Assembly (NCBI GenBank): GCA_041917295.1
Contig: JAYRXX010000069.1
Coordinates: forward strand, 38,038-102,037
DNA: 64,000 bases
Reading direction: 5' to 3'
Source: JADKHR01 sp041917295
GTDB lineage: Bacteria > Elusimicrobiota > Elusimicrobia > FEN-1173
The notes under the pieces were generated by a model. It saw nothing but the letters and a program-made list of their open reading frames with translations. It did not search any database and had not been told where the DNA came from. Of this stretch, positions 7,456-16,024 are shown in pieces (position 1 is the stretch's first letter; each line of letters begins with the position of its first letter). The translations under genes and the position numbers were made by a program.

Positions 7456-8208
7456 ATGGAGCTTTCTGGAAAAGTGGCTTTGATCACCGGCGGAGCGCGA
7501 ATCGGGCGCTCGGTGGCGCTGGCCTTGGCACGGTCGGGGTGTTCGGTCGTGATGGTGTATCGGTCGTCCCGGACGGCGGCAATGCAAACCGCCAGGCAGG
7601 CGATCGCCCGGGGGGTGGACGCGTTGGTTGTTCGTGCCGATGTCAGCCGACGTGGTTTCGCCCCGTCGGTGGTTAGCCGCGTGATGCGGCGGTGGGGGCG
7701 GTTGGACATTTTGGTCAACATGGCGTCCCATTACGAAAAAACGCCCTTGAACACGTTGGCCTCGCCCACGGAGCGGGAACGGGCGTTTGAAAAAAACATG
7801 GCCATTGATTTGCGGTCCGCCTACGCTCTTTCGTTGGAGGCGGCCCCCGTCATGAAAAAATCCGGCGGGGGACGAATCGTGAACTTTGTGGATTGGGTGG
7901 TGGCCAGCGGCCGGCCCCGGTACCGGGGGTATATCCCCTACTACACGGCGAAGGCGGGGCTTAAAGGTTTGACGGAAACGTTGGCCTTGGAACTGGCCCC
8001 GCGCATTTTAGTGAACGCGATTGCGCCGGGACCCATACTGCCTCCGCCGGGTTTGCCACTGTCCGTTAACCGCGAAGTGTTGGCGAACACTCCGTTGGGT
8101 CGGTGGGGGGGGGCTGAAGAAATTGCCAAAACCGTTCTGTTTTTGGTTCAATCTGATTTCGTGACCGGCGAAACCGTGCGGGTGGACGGGGGCCGGCACC
8201 TCCTATAA
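7456..8208 (+). CDS. Short-chain dehydrogenase, pteridine reductase (PTR1/FolM)-like
   Basis: 250 residues, a cytoplasmic Rossmann-fold NAD(P)H oxidoreductase. I start it at ATG 7456 (MELSGKVALITGGARIG); an ATG at 7438 is in frame but would include the promoter. The cofactor loop is GGARIGRSVALALA, followed by the basic YRSS stretch that favours NADPH. The catalytic Tyr and Lys are in PYYTAK. The position of the usual catalytic Ser is Asp (IVNFVDW), as in pteridine reductases, so dihydropterin or dihydrofolate reduction is more likely than fatty-acid synthesis; a plain oxoacyl reductase remains possible. folP and queD are in the same window. Confidence 0.8.
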   Translation: MELSGKVALITGGARIGRSVALALARSGCSVVMVYRSSRTAAMQTARQAIARGVDALVVRADVSRRGFAPSVVSRVMRRWGRLDILVNMASHYEKTPLNTLASPTERERAFEKNMAIDLRSAYALSLEAAPVMKKSGGGRIVNFVDWVVASGRPRYRGYIPYYTAKAGLKGLTETLALELAPRILVNAIAPGPILPPPGLPLSVNREVLANTPLGRWGGAEEIAKTVLFLVQSDFVTGETVRVDGGRHLL

Positions 8209-8795
8209 TGAGCCAACACACGCCATATCATCTTCCTCCCCGGTCCCGGACCGAGACACCGTCGTGGGTAAAAACGGGTTTGGGGTTGGGTGTCGGTCTG
8301 ATCGTGATGGGCGTTGTGGTGGCCGCCATCGCCGGGGGATCGGTGTTGTCGGCCCTCACCGGCGGGACCCACTCCGTGACGTTTCCGGGCTCTTTTAATC
8401 TAAAGTTAAAGGGCGGGCTTCACGTGGGTATTCCGGCCCCCCAGGCGCCTGCGCTGACGGGCGGAATTTTTGTGACTGTAACCGACGTCGCCACGGGCGA
8501 AGCCCTGGCGGTTCAAACGGGGACCGACATGACGGTGGCTTTGGAAGGCCCTTCTTCGAAACCCCTGTTCCAGTTCGAAACTTTCGATCCGGGCACGTAT
8601 CAAGTGACGGGGACCGTTCCCGCCAGCGATTACCCGGTCCTTATCCTGCACGAATCCCTTGGCCGAACCCGGTCGGACCTCATCGTGGGTTTGCTTGCGG
8701 GGACGCTGTTAATAGCGGGCGGTGTGGTTTTGATCGTTTATACGCGCAAACGATACAAGACATTTCTGGGAACTTTTTCACCGACCGGTCGTTAG
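8208..8795 (+). CDS. Two-TM hypothetical membrane protein
   Basis: 195 residues, family not recognised. The ATG shares one base with the SDR stop codon (TAATG), so translation is coupled. It has a Pro/Arg-rich N-terminus, a glycine-rich transmembrane helix at about residues 23-48, a beta-rich extracytoplasmic domain of about 110 residues with Ig-like alternation (FQFETFDPGTYQVTGTVP), and a second helix at about 160-182 followed by a basic cytoplasmic tail (YTRKRYK). The architecture suggests a periplasmic sensor or scaffold held at both ends; no catalytic motif is visible. Confidence 0.65.
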   Translation: MSQHTPYHLPPRSRTETPSWVKTGLGLGVGLIVMGVVVAAIAGGSVLSALTGGTHSVTFPGSFNLKLKGGLHVGIPAPQAPALTGGIFVTVTDVATGEALAVQTGTDMTVALEGPSSKPLFQFETFDPGTYQVTGTVPASDYPVLILHESLGRTRSDLIVGLLAGTLLIAGGVVLIVYTRKRYKTFLGTFSPTGR

Positions 8796-8844
8796 CCTAA
8801 ACCGGCGCTATCAAATTATCTTCAAATTCCGGAGGTTGTCTTCC

Positions 8845-9420
8845 ATGAAAAAATTGGTTCTGTCTTTGCTGGGGTTGGTGTGGGCGGGCGGGGCGGTGGC
8901 GGCTGATACATACACGCTGGACGCGGTCCACTCGTCGGTTGGCTTTTCGGTTCGGCATTTGGGGCTCTCCAACGCGAAAGGGACGTTTCCGGCCGTGTCG
9001 GGCACGCTGAAACTGGACGAGAAAAATATCGCCAAGTCTGTTGTCGACATCACAATCGAAGCGGCCAGCGTTGATACCAACAACGCCAAACGCGATGAAC
9101 ACTTGCGCGGCGCGGACTTCTTCGAGGTGGAAAAGTTTCCCGCCATCACGTTTAAAAGCAAGGGCGTTTCAAAGTCCGGACCGGGTTACCTGTTGGTTGG
9201 AGACCTGACCATGAAAGGCGTGACCAAATCCGTGTCCATTCCGTTCTCCCTCTCGGGGCCCAAAGAGCATCCCATGATGCCCGTTTACGTGGTCGGCGGC
9301 GAAGGATCTTTGGTGATCAACCGTCGCGACTTTAACATCACCTACGGCCCGGACGCCCTGATTTCCGATTCGGTCGCCATCGATTTGCAGGTGGAATTTA
9401 ACCGACCCAAACAAAAATAG
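8845..9420 (+). CDS. YceI-family periplasmic lipid-binding protein
   Basis: 191 residues, starting at ATG 8845 with CCGGAGG at 8830-8836. The signal peptide (MKKLVLSLLGLVWAGGAVAA) is followed by the YceI lipocalin-like barrel. Opening TYTLDAVHSSVGFSVRHLG, the central RDEHLRGADFFEVEKFP and VGDLTMKGVTKSV are diagnostic. Family members bind isoprenoid or other amphiphilic lipids in the periplasm. Neighbours on both sides encode envelope proteins; the TolC-family gene begins 16 bases downstream. Confidence 0.92.
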   Translation: MKKLVLSLLGLVWAGGAVAADTYTLDAVHSSVGFSVRHLGLSNAKGTFPAVSGTLKLDEKNIAKSVVDITIEAASVDTNNAKRDEHLRGADFFEVEKFPAITFKSKGVSKSGPGYLLVGDLTMKGVTKSVSIPFSLSGPKEHPMMPVYVVGGEGSLVINRRDFNITYGPDALISDSVAIDLQVEFNRPKQK

Positions 9421-9436
9421 GTTCCGGGGGACACTT

Positions 9437-10714
9437 TTGAGGTTGCGCTGTCGTCCAAGTTGCATGAGGACGACCTTGTGTGTCGTGGCTTTGTCCGTTC
9501 TGTCGGTATTGGCCGCCGGGGCGGAGATCACCTTGGACCAAGCCGCTCGGCAGATGGGGGAGCGCAACCCCGAACTGACGGCCGCGCGGGAATCCATCAA
9601 CGCCGCCCGGGCCCGGGAACGGGCCGCCGCTTCGCCATATTTTCCCCAGCTCTCAGCCGATGCCCAATACGATCGCACGGGCGCAGAGGCGTTGTTTCGT
9701 TCGCCGGGGTCGGACCGGTTTGGCCTGGGATTGGACGCGCGCCAAAACCTCTTCGATGGGTTTAAAACCCAGGCCGGTGTCGCGCTTCAGCGGGCCCGTG
9801 TGGAATCGGCCGAAGCGCAGTATCGCCGTGTCGCCGCTCGATTGTGGGCGGAACTAAAAACCGTTTACATCGATCTCCTGTTCGCCCAAGAAAGCCTGGT
9901 CCTGGCTGAAAAAATCGCCTTGCGTCGAAAAAATAACTTGGATTTGGTTCAGCTCCGGTTTGAGGGCGGGCGGGAAAACAAGGGGTCTTATTTGCGGATC
10001 AAGTCGGCCGAACGGGAATCGGTCGTCGCGGTGGCCCAGGCCCAGCGGGACGTTCTGGTGGCCCGCACGCGGTTGGCCCGCACCTTGGCCCGGGATTTAA
10101 CCGACGTTTTGACCGCCACAGGAACATTCACCACCGCGGCCGCACCGGACGCGCCCAATCTGGCGGACCTGGCCCGGGCCACGCCGGAATTCCAGTTGGC
10201 CGAATCGGGCCGCCGGGCCGCCGACGCCGGGTTTACTTCGGCCCGGGGCGAATTTTGGCCTCGGCTGGACGCCACGCTGGCGCACCGCTGGACCGGTACC
10301 GATTGGGCGCCGGGCAACCGTGCGTGGAACGGCGGGGTGTCTTTGTCTCTCCCGCTTTTCACCGGAGGCGCCTCTTTTCAGGGGGTGCGCGCCGCCCGGG
10401 CTGACCTCAAAAAAGCCGACGCTGATGCCGTCCAGGCTTACCACCAGGCTTACGTGGACCTCCAAGCCGCCTGGACCGCCTTTCAAAATGCCCGCGACAA
10501 CGCCGACCTCCAAAAAGATCTCATTGAGGCGGCCACCACCCGTGCTTTGATCGCCCAGGGCCAATACACCAGCGGTCTCATGGGATTTGAGGATTGGGAC
10601 CTGATCGAAAACGATTTGATTCAAACACACAAACAAAACCTCGTGGCGTTGCGCGGCGCGGTTCGGGCCGAAGCGGCTTGGGAAAGCGCCCAGGGAAAAG
10701 GATGGACTCCATGA
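9437..10714 (+). CDS. TolC-family outer-membrane efflux protein
   Basis: 425 residues. I use the TTG at 9437, which has GGGGGA at 9426-9431 and gives a basic n-region before the signal-peptide core (CVVALSVLSVLAAGAE); ATG 9464 is the alternative. Two OEP repeats of long coiled-coil helices follow (LDQAARQMGERNPELTAAR, and the second from about residue 215), each followed by barrel strands (LGLDARQNLFDGFK; GGVSLSLPLFTGG). It forms the trimeric exit duct for the pump encoded by the next two genes. Its stop overlaps the adaptor start as ATGA. Confidence 0.9.
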   Translation: MRLRCRPSCMRTTLCVVALSVLSVLAAGAEITLDQAARQMGERNPELTAARESINAARARERAAASPYFPQLSADAQYDRTGAEALFRSPGSDRFGLGLDARQNLFDGFKTQAGVALQRARVESAEAQYRRVAARLWAELKTVYIDLLFAQESLVLAEKIALRRKNNLDLVQLRFEGGRENKGSYLRIKSAERESVVAVAQAQRDVLVARTRLARTLARDLTDVLTATGTFTTAAAPDAPNLADLARATPEFQLAESGRRAADAGFTSARGEFWPRLDATLAHRWTGTDWAPGNRAWNGGVSLSLPLFTGGASFQGVRAARADLKKADADAVQAYHQAYVDLQAAWTAFQNARDNADLQKDLIEAATTRALIAQGQYTSGLMGFEDWDLIENDLIQTHKQNLVALRGAVRAEAAWESAQGKGWTP

Positions 10715-11673
10715 CCCGTCGACGATGGGCAGTCATAGGCGCTGTGTTGGTGGTGGCGGGCGGGATCGGCGGGTGGTATCGATTCACCCGAAAAGCGAAT
10801 GACAACGGCGAGTCCCGCACAGTGCGGGTGACCCGGGGCGATTTGGAACTGTCGGTGTTGACCACCGGCGACGTGCGTCCGCGCAACCGGCTGGAATTAA
10901 AGCCGCCTCTTCCGGGGCGGGTGGAACGGATTTTGGTGCGGGAAGGCGACATGGTCAAAAAAGGCAATGTTTTGGCCTGGATGAGTTCCACCGACCGGGC
11001 GGCCCTGCTCGACGCGGCGCGGGCGAAAGGGCCCGCGGAACTGGCCCGCTGGGAAGACCTTTATAAACCCGCGCCGCTGGTGTCGCCTTTGTCGGGGCGC
11101 GTGATTGCACGCAACGTGGAACCCGGCCAAACAGTGACGTCGTCCGACGCGGTGTTGGTTCTGTCGGACCGGCTGATTGTAAAAGCCCAGGTGGACGAAA
11201 CCGACATGGCCCAGATCCGGTTGGGCCAGAGAGTTCGAATCGTGCTGGACGCGTTTGCCGACAACCCCCTGTCGGCCCGCGTGGAACACATCGCGTTCGA
11301 AGCCAAAACCGTGAGCAATGTGACCATCTACGAAGTGGACGTTTTGCCGGACGAACCCCCCGCCTATTTGCGCAGCGGCATGACGGCCAATCTCACGTTT
11401 CACGTGGACGAAAAAAAAGGCGTTCTGTTGTTGCCTGCCGTGGCGGTAAAGACCGGCGCGACGCCTTCCGTTTTGACGCCCGGCCCGAAAGGCAAACCGC
11501 AAACGCGGACCGTGGAGACGGGCCTTTCCAACGGTAAAATGGTTGAAATTCGTTCCGGCCTGGTGGAAGGCGACGTGGTGGTGGTGGACGACGGGTTGCC
11601 CCCGTCGGCGGCCAAAGTTAAAACCAGTCCGCTGTCGCCCGTGATGCGCCGACCCGGACGGCGCACGCGGTGA
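10711..11673 (+). CDS. Periplasmic adaptor (HlyD/MacA-type membrane fusion protein)
   Basis: 320 residues. The ATG at 10711 overlaps the TolC stop (ATGA) and has AAGGA about eight bases upstream. An N-terminal membrane anchor (WAVIGAVLVVAGGIGGWY) is followed by a split lipoyl domain (GRVERILVREGDMVKKGNVL and PLSGRVIARNVEPGQTV) and a beta-barrel (VDETDMAQIRLGQRVRIVLDAF). The helical hairpin between the two lipoyl halves is only about 25 residues, against 60 or more in MacA, so it cannot reach far towards TolC. It bridges the TolC-family protein and the MacB-like transporter. Confidence 0.88.
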   Translation: MTRRRWAVIGAVLVVAGGIGGWYRFTRKANDNGESRTVRVTRGDLELSVLTTGDVRPRNRLELKPPLPGRVERILVREGDMVKKGNVLAWMSSTDRAALLDAARAKGPAELARWEDLYKPAPLVSPLSGRVIARNVEPGQTVTSSDAVLVLSDRLIVKAQVDETDMAQIRLGQRVRIVLDAFADNPLSARVEHIAFEAKTVSNVTIYEVDVLPDEPPAYLRSGMTANLTFHVDEKKGVLLLPAVAVKTGATPSVLTPGPKGKPQTRTVETGLSNGKMVEIRSGLVEGDVVVVDDGLPPSAAKVKTSPLSPVMRRPGRRTR

Positions 11674-13625
11674 TCCGCGTCGCCCATCTTTATAAGACGT
11701 ATCGGATGGGGGCCGCCGAGGTTCGGGCCCTGCGAGACGTGTCGTTGTCCATCGAGCGCGGCGACTTTGTGGCCATCATGGGACCGTCGGGTTCCGGCAA
11801 ATCCACGTTAATGCACACGCTGGGGCTGTTGGATGTTCCCGACGCCGGGACGTATGAACTGAACGGGCAATCCGTGGATCCCCTGTCTGACGATGAACGC
11901 GCCCGTTTGCGGGGCCGGGCGGTGGGATTTGTGTTCCAGCAATTTCATTTGTTGCCCCGTTCGACCGCTGTTGAAAACGTCGCTCTTCCGCGGCTCTACG
12001 CGCCGGGCGCGCCGGGCCGATTGCCCCTGGATCTGTTGGCCCGGGTGGGCCTGGCCGATCACCAAGGGCACCGCCCCAACGAGCTTTCGGGCGGCCAGCA
12101 ACAACGGGTGGCCATTGCCCGGGCGCTGATCAACAAGCCGGCTCTTCTGTTGGCCGACGAACCCACCGGAAACCTGGACTCCCACAGCCAAGATGAAATT
12201 TTGTCGTTGTTGGAAGAATTAAACCGAGAAGGGTTGACGGTGGTGATGGTGACTCACGAACTCGATGTGGCTCGGCACGCTCGGCGCTTGATCCGCATGC
12301 GCGATGGGGAAGTGGTCTCGGACGAACGAACGGGCCCGACGATTCGTGGCAAGGCCCGGCCCGCCGCGGAACCGGACGTAACCGGTTCACCGACGAAAAG
12401 GCGCCCCGCCTGGAGTGTGTTGTCGGTTCATGTGCGGGAAGCGTTCCGGTCGTTGGGAGCCAACAAAGTGCGGACGGGCCTGTCGATGTTGGGGATCTTG
12501 ATCGGGGTGGGCGCGGTGGTGGCCATGATGGCGTTGGGAACCGGGGCGCGAAAAGCGGTGGAAGCGCAATTGTCGTCATTGGGCGCGAACCTGCTGGTGC
12601 TCATGCCCGGCTCGCTCAAAACCCACGGGGTGGCCCAGGGCGCAGGCGCTGTCACGCGCTTTACCGAAACCGATGCCCGGGACATCCCCGATGAAATTCA
12701 CACCGTGACCCAAACCGCTCCGTCGGTCACGGGCTCGGCCCAGCTGGTGTACGGCAACAAAAATTGGCGCAGTTCGATTATTGGGACAGTCCCCAGCTAC
12801 GCGGTGATGCGGGCCTTGTCTGTGGCCCGGGGCCGATTTTTTTCTGATTTGGAAGTGACCCAGCGGGCCCGGGTGGCGGTGTTGGGGGCCACGCCGGCCC
12901 AGGAGTTGTTCGCGGACACGGATCCCATCGGCGAATACATCAAAATCAATCGGATTAATTTTCAGGTCATCGGGGTATTAAAAGAAAAGGGCGCCATGGG
13001 CTGGCGCAACCAAGACGATGTGGTGGGCATTCCGATCACCACCGCCATGCGCCGGTTGATGGGCAAAGATTACGTTGACATGATCGATGTTCAGGTGGAC
13101 AGCGCCGCCCATTTGGCGGCCACCGAAAAGGCGTTACGGGCGTATGTGATCCGCCGCCACCGGTTGGCGGAAGACGACGAAAGTTTCGATGTGCTGAACC
13201 TGGCGGAAATTCAGTCGGCGTTTCAAGCCACGAGCCGAACGTTGTCGATGCTGTTGGCGGTGATCGCCGCCATTTCGCTCTTTGTGGGCGGGATTGGGAT
13301 CATGAACATTATGCTGGTGACGGTCACCGAACGCACCCGGGAAATCGGGTTGCGCAAAGCCTTGGGCGCCCGGGGGCGGGACATTCAAACCCAGTTTATT
13401 ACGGAGGCGCTGGTCATTAGCCTGGTGGGCGGGTTAAGCGGCCTGTTGTTGGGGGTGGGGGTGTCTGTGGGGCTCTCCAAATTTGCCGGATGGGCCGCGG
13501 GGGTATCGGGAGGCTCGGTGGCCTTGGCGTTTTGTTTTTCTGTGGGAGTGGGTGTTGTGTTCGGCTATTGGCCTGCCCGCAAAGCCGCCGCTCTCAACCC
13601 CATCCGCGCTCTACGCTACGAATAG
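11670..13625 (+). CDS. MacB-type ABC transporter, ATPase-permease fusion
   Basis: 651 residues, starting at a GTG that overlaps the adaptor stop (GTGA). The N-terminal ATPase (about 1-225) has Walker A GPSGSGKST, signature LSGGQQQRV, Walker B LLLADEPTGNLD and the switch His. Then come TM1 (near 275), a large periplasmic MacB_PCD domain (about 290-525) and three C-terminal helices of the FtsX-like domain ending in ALNPIRALRYE. MacB dimers drive mechanotransmission export of peptides, lipoproteins or macrolides through TolC. The complete three-gene set is present here; substrate unknown. Confidence 0.92.
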   Translation: MIRVAHLYKTYRMGAAEVRALRDVSLSIERGDFVAIMGPSGSGKSTLMHTLGLLDVPDAGTYELNGQSVDPLSDDERARLRGRAVGFVFQQFHLLPRSTAVENVALPRLYAPGAPGRLPLDLLARVGLADHQGHRPNELSGGQQQRVAIARALINKPALLLADEPTGNLDSHSQDEILSLLEELNREGLTVVMVTHELDVARHARRLIRMRDGEVVSDERTGPTIRGKARPAAEPDVTGSPTKRRPAWSVLSVHVREAFRSLGANKVRTGLSMLGILIGVGAVVAMMALGTGARKAVEAQLSSLGANLLVLMPGSLKTHGVAQGAGAVTRFTETDARDIPDEIHTVTQTAPSVTGSAQLVYGNKNWRSSIIGTVPSYAVMRALSVARGRFFSDLEVTQRARVAVLGATPAQELFADTDPIGEYIKINRINFQVIGVLKEKGAMGWRNQDDVVGIPITTAMRRLMGKDYVDMIDVQVDSAAHLAATEKALRAYVIRRHRLAEDDESFDVLNLAEIQSAFQATSRTLSMLLAVIAAISLFVGGIGIMNIMLVTVTERTREIGLRKALGARGRDIQTQFITEALVISLVGGLSGLLLGVGVSVGLSKFAGWAAGVSGGSVALAFCFSVGVGVVFGYWPARKAAALNPIRALRYE

Positions 13626-13657
13626 GCCTATTTAGTGAATAATTATACTCCGTCCCC

Positions 13658-14059
13658 TTAGGGGGTGAAGGTGACGACGGAGGTGGGGGTTTCCCAGAGG
13701 GAGACGCGGGTGAGGGGAAGGCCCCGGGCTCGGCCGGCGCGGAATATTTCGCGGGCGATGGTTTCGGCGGTGGGGTTTTCATCGGTCAGATAAAAGGGTT
13801 CTTTGAGGCGTTTGAAGATCGGGACCAAAGGGTCTTTTTTGCACAGGATCATTTTGTGGTCTAGGGTGTCGTCTATCCACGTTTTGAGCTTTTTTTTGAT
13901 TTCCCCGAAGTCCATCACCATCCCCAATCGATCGAGCTTGTCCGAAACCATCTCCACTTCCACGCGGCCGTTGTGGCCGTGGGGATGGCGGCATTTGCCG
14001 TTGTAATTCATCAGGCGGTGGCCGTAACAGAAGTGGAATTCGCGCACGACGCGGAACAT
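13658..14059 (-). CDS. queD: 6-pyruvoyl-tetrahydropterin synthase / QueD family
   Basis: 133 residues, starting at ATG 14059 (MFRVVREFHFCYGH). It belongs to the T-fold family that converts dihydroneopterin triphosphate to 6-carboxy-tetrahydropterin (queuosine and 7-deazaguanine pathway) or 6-pyruvoyl-tetrahydropterin. The zinc-binding histidines are in FCYGHRL and the pair in RHPHGHNG. The C-x3-H arrangement (KCRHPHGH) is that of QueD, and the catalytic DHKMIL and PTAETIA motifs are present. Queuosine genes queC/E/F are not in the window, so a folate-related role cannot be excluded. There is no Shine-Dalgarno sequence; a promoter ends seven bases before the ATG. Confidence 0.85.
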   Translation of the reverse strand: MFRVVREFHFCYGHRLMNYNGKCRHPHGHNGRVEVEMVSDKLDRLGMVMDFGEIKKKLKTWIDDTLDHKMILCKKDPLVPIFKRLKEPFYLTDENPTAETIAREIFRAGRARGLPLTRVSLWETPTSVVTFTP

Positions 14060-14066
14060 GGAAACT

Positions 14067-14095
14067 ATGCTAAAATATTGCGTCGAAACAATCAA
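14067..14095 (-). promoter_or_regulatory. Promoter of queD, apparently leaderless
   Basis: On the minus strand TTGATT (14095-14090), 17 bases, TAGCAT (14072-14067), then seven bases to the ATG at 14059. The transcript is expected to start at or next to the start codon. Confidence 0.6.
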
Positions 14096-14124
14096 CGTCG
14101 ATCGTCGAAAAACAGGAGATTTAT

Positions 14125-14379
14125 ATGAGCCGAACCGAGAAAATGATTGCTTTTTTGATGAGCGCGCTGGTGTTTGCGGGGCTTTTCTTTTTTATTTACA
14201 GCTCGTTGCGCGCGCCGGTGAACGCGCCGCCGTTGGCCGAGCCGGACTATTACGGCGACGAAGAAGATTTGTTTGACCTGGACGAAGAGCAGGCCGTCCC
14301 ACCCCCGTCCGCCGAACCGGTTCCGACGGCCCCCGCTGAAAAGCCCGCGGCCGCTCCCAAAGCGAAGGCGGCGAAGTAG
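14125..14379 (+). CDS. Small single-TM protein with acidic Ala/Pro-rich tail
   Basis: 84 residues, not recognised. AGGAGA lies at 14112-14117 before the ATG. One transmembrane helix (about residues 8-28, MIAFLMSALVFAGLFFFIYS) is followed by an acidic stretch (DYYGDEEDLFDLDEEQ) and a low-complexity Ala/Pro/Lys tail of about 30 residues. The orientation suggested by the N-terminal SRTEK is ambiguous. It begins the chain that leads to ispH, eight bases ahead of the next gene. Its codon use resembles its neighbours and the start signal is good, so I regard it as real. Confidence 0.65.
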   Translation: MSRTEKMIAFLMSALVFAGLFFFIYSSLRAPVNAPPLAEPDYYGDEEDLFDLDEEQAVPPPSAEPVPTAPAEKPAAAPKAKAAK

Positions 14380-14387
14380 GCCATCGG

Positions 14388-15086
14388 ATGTCCGCTCCCC
14401 GTCGGCCGTACAATTATTTGTGGGACACGCTTCGGCAAACCACGGTGCTTCGGTTTCCCCGGCACCGGTTGGCGACGTTCGGCCGAACCGAAATCCATTA
14501 CCAGTTGGTGTCGGCGGTGTCAAACCAGCCGGTGCTCACAAACCTCCGAACGGGGTTGGTGATTGCCGAACGGCCCCAGATCCTGACCCCGGACCTTTTT
14601 TCCCAACGGTTTCAGGGGTTCGGCGACGAAGGATCGGCTTTTGAACGGTTTCTCAAAGACAACTTCTCCGACAGTTTCCGGGGACTGGAATACAGTTTCC
14701 GCAACGAGTTACAGGCCACCGAACCCCATCGCACCGAAGCCAAGGAACTGGCCAAAAACATCCGGCGGGATCTGGACGCCCGGGATGTGGCCCGGGCGGC
14801 CGTCATCGTGGGCCCGGAAAACGGCTGGAGTTTTTCTCTCATGAAATTTATTTTGGAAGAGACTTCCCAGAGTTTCGCGGTGAACCTGCGGGAGCTGGAC
14901 GAGCGGGGGCTGTTCAACCCGGAATCCTCCGACGAGCGTAACCGGCGGGAAGTCAACAACCTGTTTCGCAAAGCCGAATCCGAACCCGCTCTGATTAAAC
15001 CGTTGGCGGACCTGTTAAACAAGACCCGCCTGTTCGACGAGTTTCAGGACCGGTTTTTCGGCCTGATCAACCGGACCCGCGCGTGA
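14388..15086 (+). CDS. Conserved-looking hypothetical protein upstream of ispH
   Basis: 232 residues, soluble, no signal peptide or membrane helix; I do not recognise the family. It is rich in Arg, Glu and Phe, with predicted helical segments (for example SAFERFLKDNFSDSFRGLEY at about 82-101) and no cysteine cluster or nucleotide-binding motif. It overlaps ispH by four bases (GTGA), and is preceded eight bases earlier by the small membrane protein, so the three are probably one transcript. Nothing in the sequence assigns a role in isoprenoid synthesis. Confidence 0.7.
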   Translation: MSAPRRPYNYLWDTLRQTTVLRFPRHRLATFGRTEIHYQLVSAVSNQPVLTNLRTGLVIAERPQILTPDLFSQRFQGFGDEGSAFERFLKDNFSDSFRGLEYSFRNELQATEPHRTEAKELAKNIRRDLDARDVARAAVIVGPENGWSFSLMKFILEETSQSFAVNLRELDERGLFNPESSDERNRREVNNLFRKAESEPALIKPLADLLNKTRLFDEFQDRFFGLINRTRA

Positions 15087-16021
15087 AGGTTCTGTTGGCC
15101 CGGCCCCGGGGCTTTTGCGCTGGGGTGGTGCGCGCGGTGGACATTGTGGACATTGCCTTGAAGCGGTTTTCCGCTCCCGTCTACGTCCGCAAAGAAATTG
15201 TTCACAACCGCGCGGTGGTGGACGATTTCAAGTCCCGCGGCGTTATTTTTATCGACGATTTGAACGAGGCTCCGGAAGGGTCGGTGGTCGTGTATTCGGC
15301 CCACGGGGTTTCCCCGGCGGTTCGGGCCCGGGCGGCGGCGCGCCGGTTGCGCGTTCTCGACGCCACTTGCCCCCTGGTCACGAAAGTTCATTTGGAAGTC
15401 CATCGGTTTTTGCGCGAAGGCTATGCGTTGGTCTTGATCGGCCATCGGGACCACGAAGAAGTGGAAGGCACATTGGGGGAAGCCCCGGGCCAAATTCACT
15501 TGGTGGAAACGGTTTCCGACGTGGCCCGGGTTCCCTACGCGCTCCAGGCCAAGATCATGGTTTTGACCCAGACGACGCTGAGCCTTGACGAGACCCGCGA
15601 AGTGATCGTCGCCATCAAGGCCCGGTTTCCCAACGCGGTGACCCCTCCCAAAGACGACATTTGCTACGCCACACAAAATCGCCAAGACGCCGTTAAAGAA
15701 TTAACGGCCCGCGGAATCGATTTGTTGTTGGTGGTGGGTTCCAAAAACAGTTCCAACAGCCAGCGGTTGGTGGACGTGGCTTGCCAGACGGGGTGCCGCG
15801 CCCAATTGATCGATCGGGCCGGCGAAATCGATCCGCGGTGGTTGGACGGAGTGAAATCGGTTGGGGTCACGGCCGGCGCGTCGGCGCCGGAGCATTTGGT
15901 TCAGGGCGTGTTGGAATTTTTAAAGGGCCGGGGCGGCCAGGTGGACGAGGTGGTGGTGCGGGAAGAAGACACCCATTTTTCTCTGCCCAAAGAATTAACC
16001 GAACCATTGCCCACCCATTAA
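15083..16021 (+). CDS. ispH: 4-hydroxy-3-methylbut-2-enyl diphosphate reductase IspH (LytB)
   Basis: 312 residues, starting at a GTG that overlaps the previous stop. It is the last enzyme of the MEP isoprenoid pathway, a cytoplasmic 4Fe-4S reductase making IPP and DMAPP. The first cluster Cys is in RGFCAGVVRA (residue 13), the second in DATCPLV, the third in DDICYATQNR. The substrate-binding His and Glu lie in GHRDHEEVEGT, and NSSNSQRLVDV binds the diphosphate. Length is normal. The glutamine amidotransferase gene begins three bases after its stop. Confidence 0.97.
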   Translation: MKVLLARPRGFCAGVVRAVDIVDIALKRFSAPVYVRKEIVHNRAVVDDFKSRGVIFIDDLNEAPEGSVVVYSAHGVSPAVRARAAARRLRVLDATCPLVTKVHLEVHRFLREGYALVLIGHRDHEEVEGTLGEAPGQIHLVETVSDVARVPYALQAKIMVLTQTTLSLDETREVIVAIKARFPNAVTPPKDDICYATQNRQDAVKELTARGIDLLLVVGSKNSSNSQRLVDVACQTGCRAQLIDRAGEIDPRWLDGVKSVGVTAGASAPEHLVQGVLEFLKGRGGQVDEVVVREEDTHFSLPKELTEPLPTH

Positions 16022-16024
16022 ACC

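Noticed and set aside
13626..13657. Terminator between macB and queD
   Set aside because: CCCC and GGGG flank only two bases, too few for a loop, and no T-run follows on either strand.
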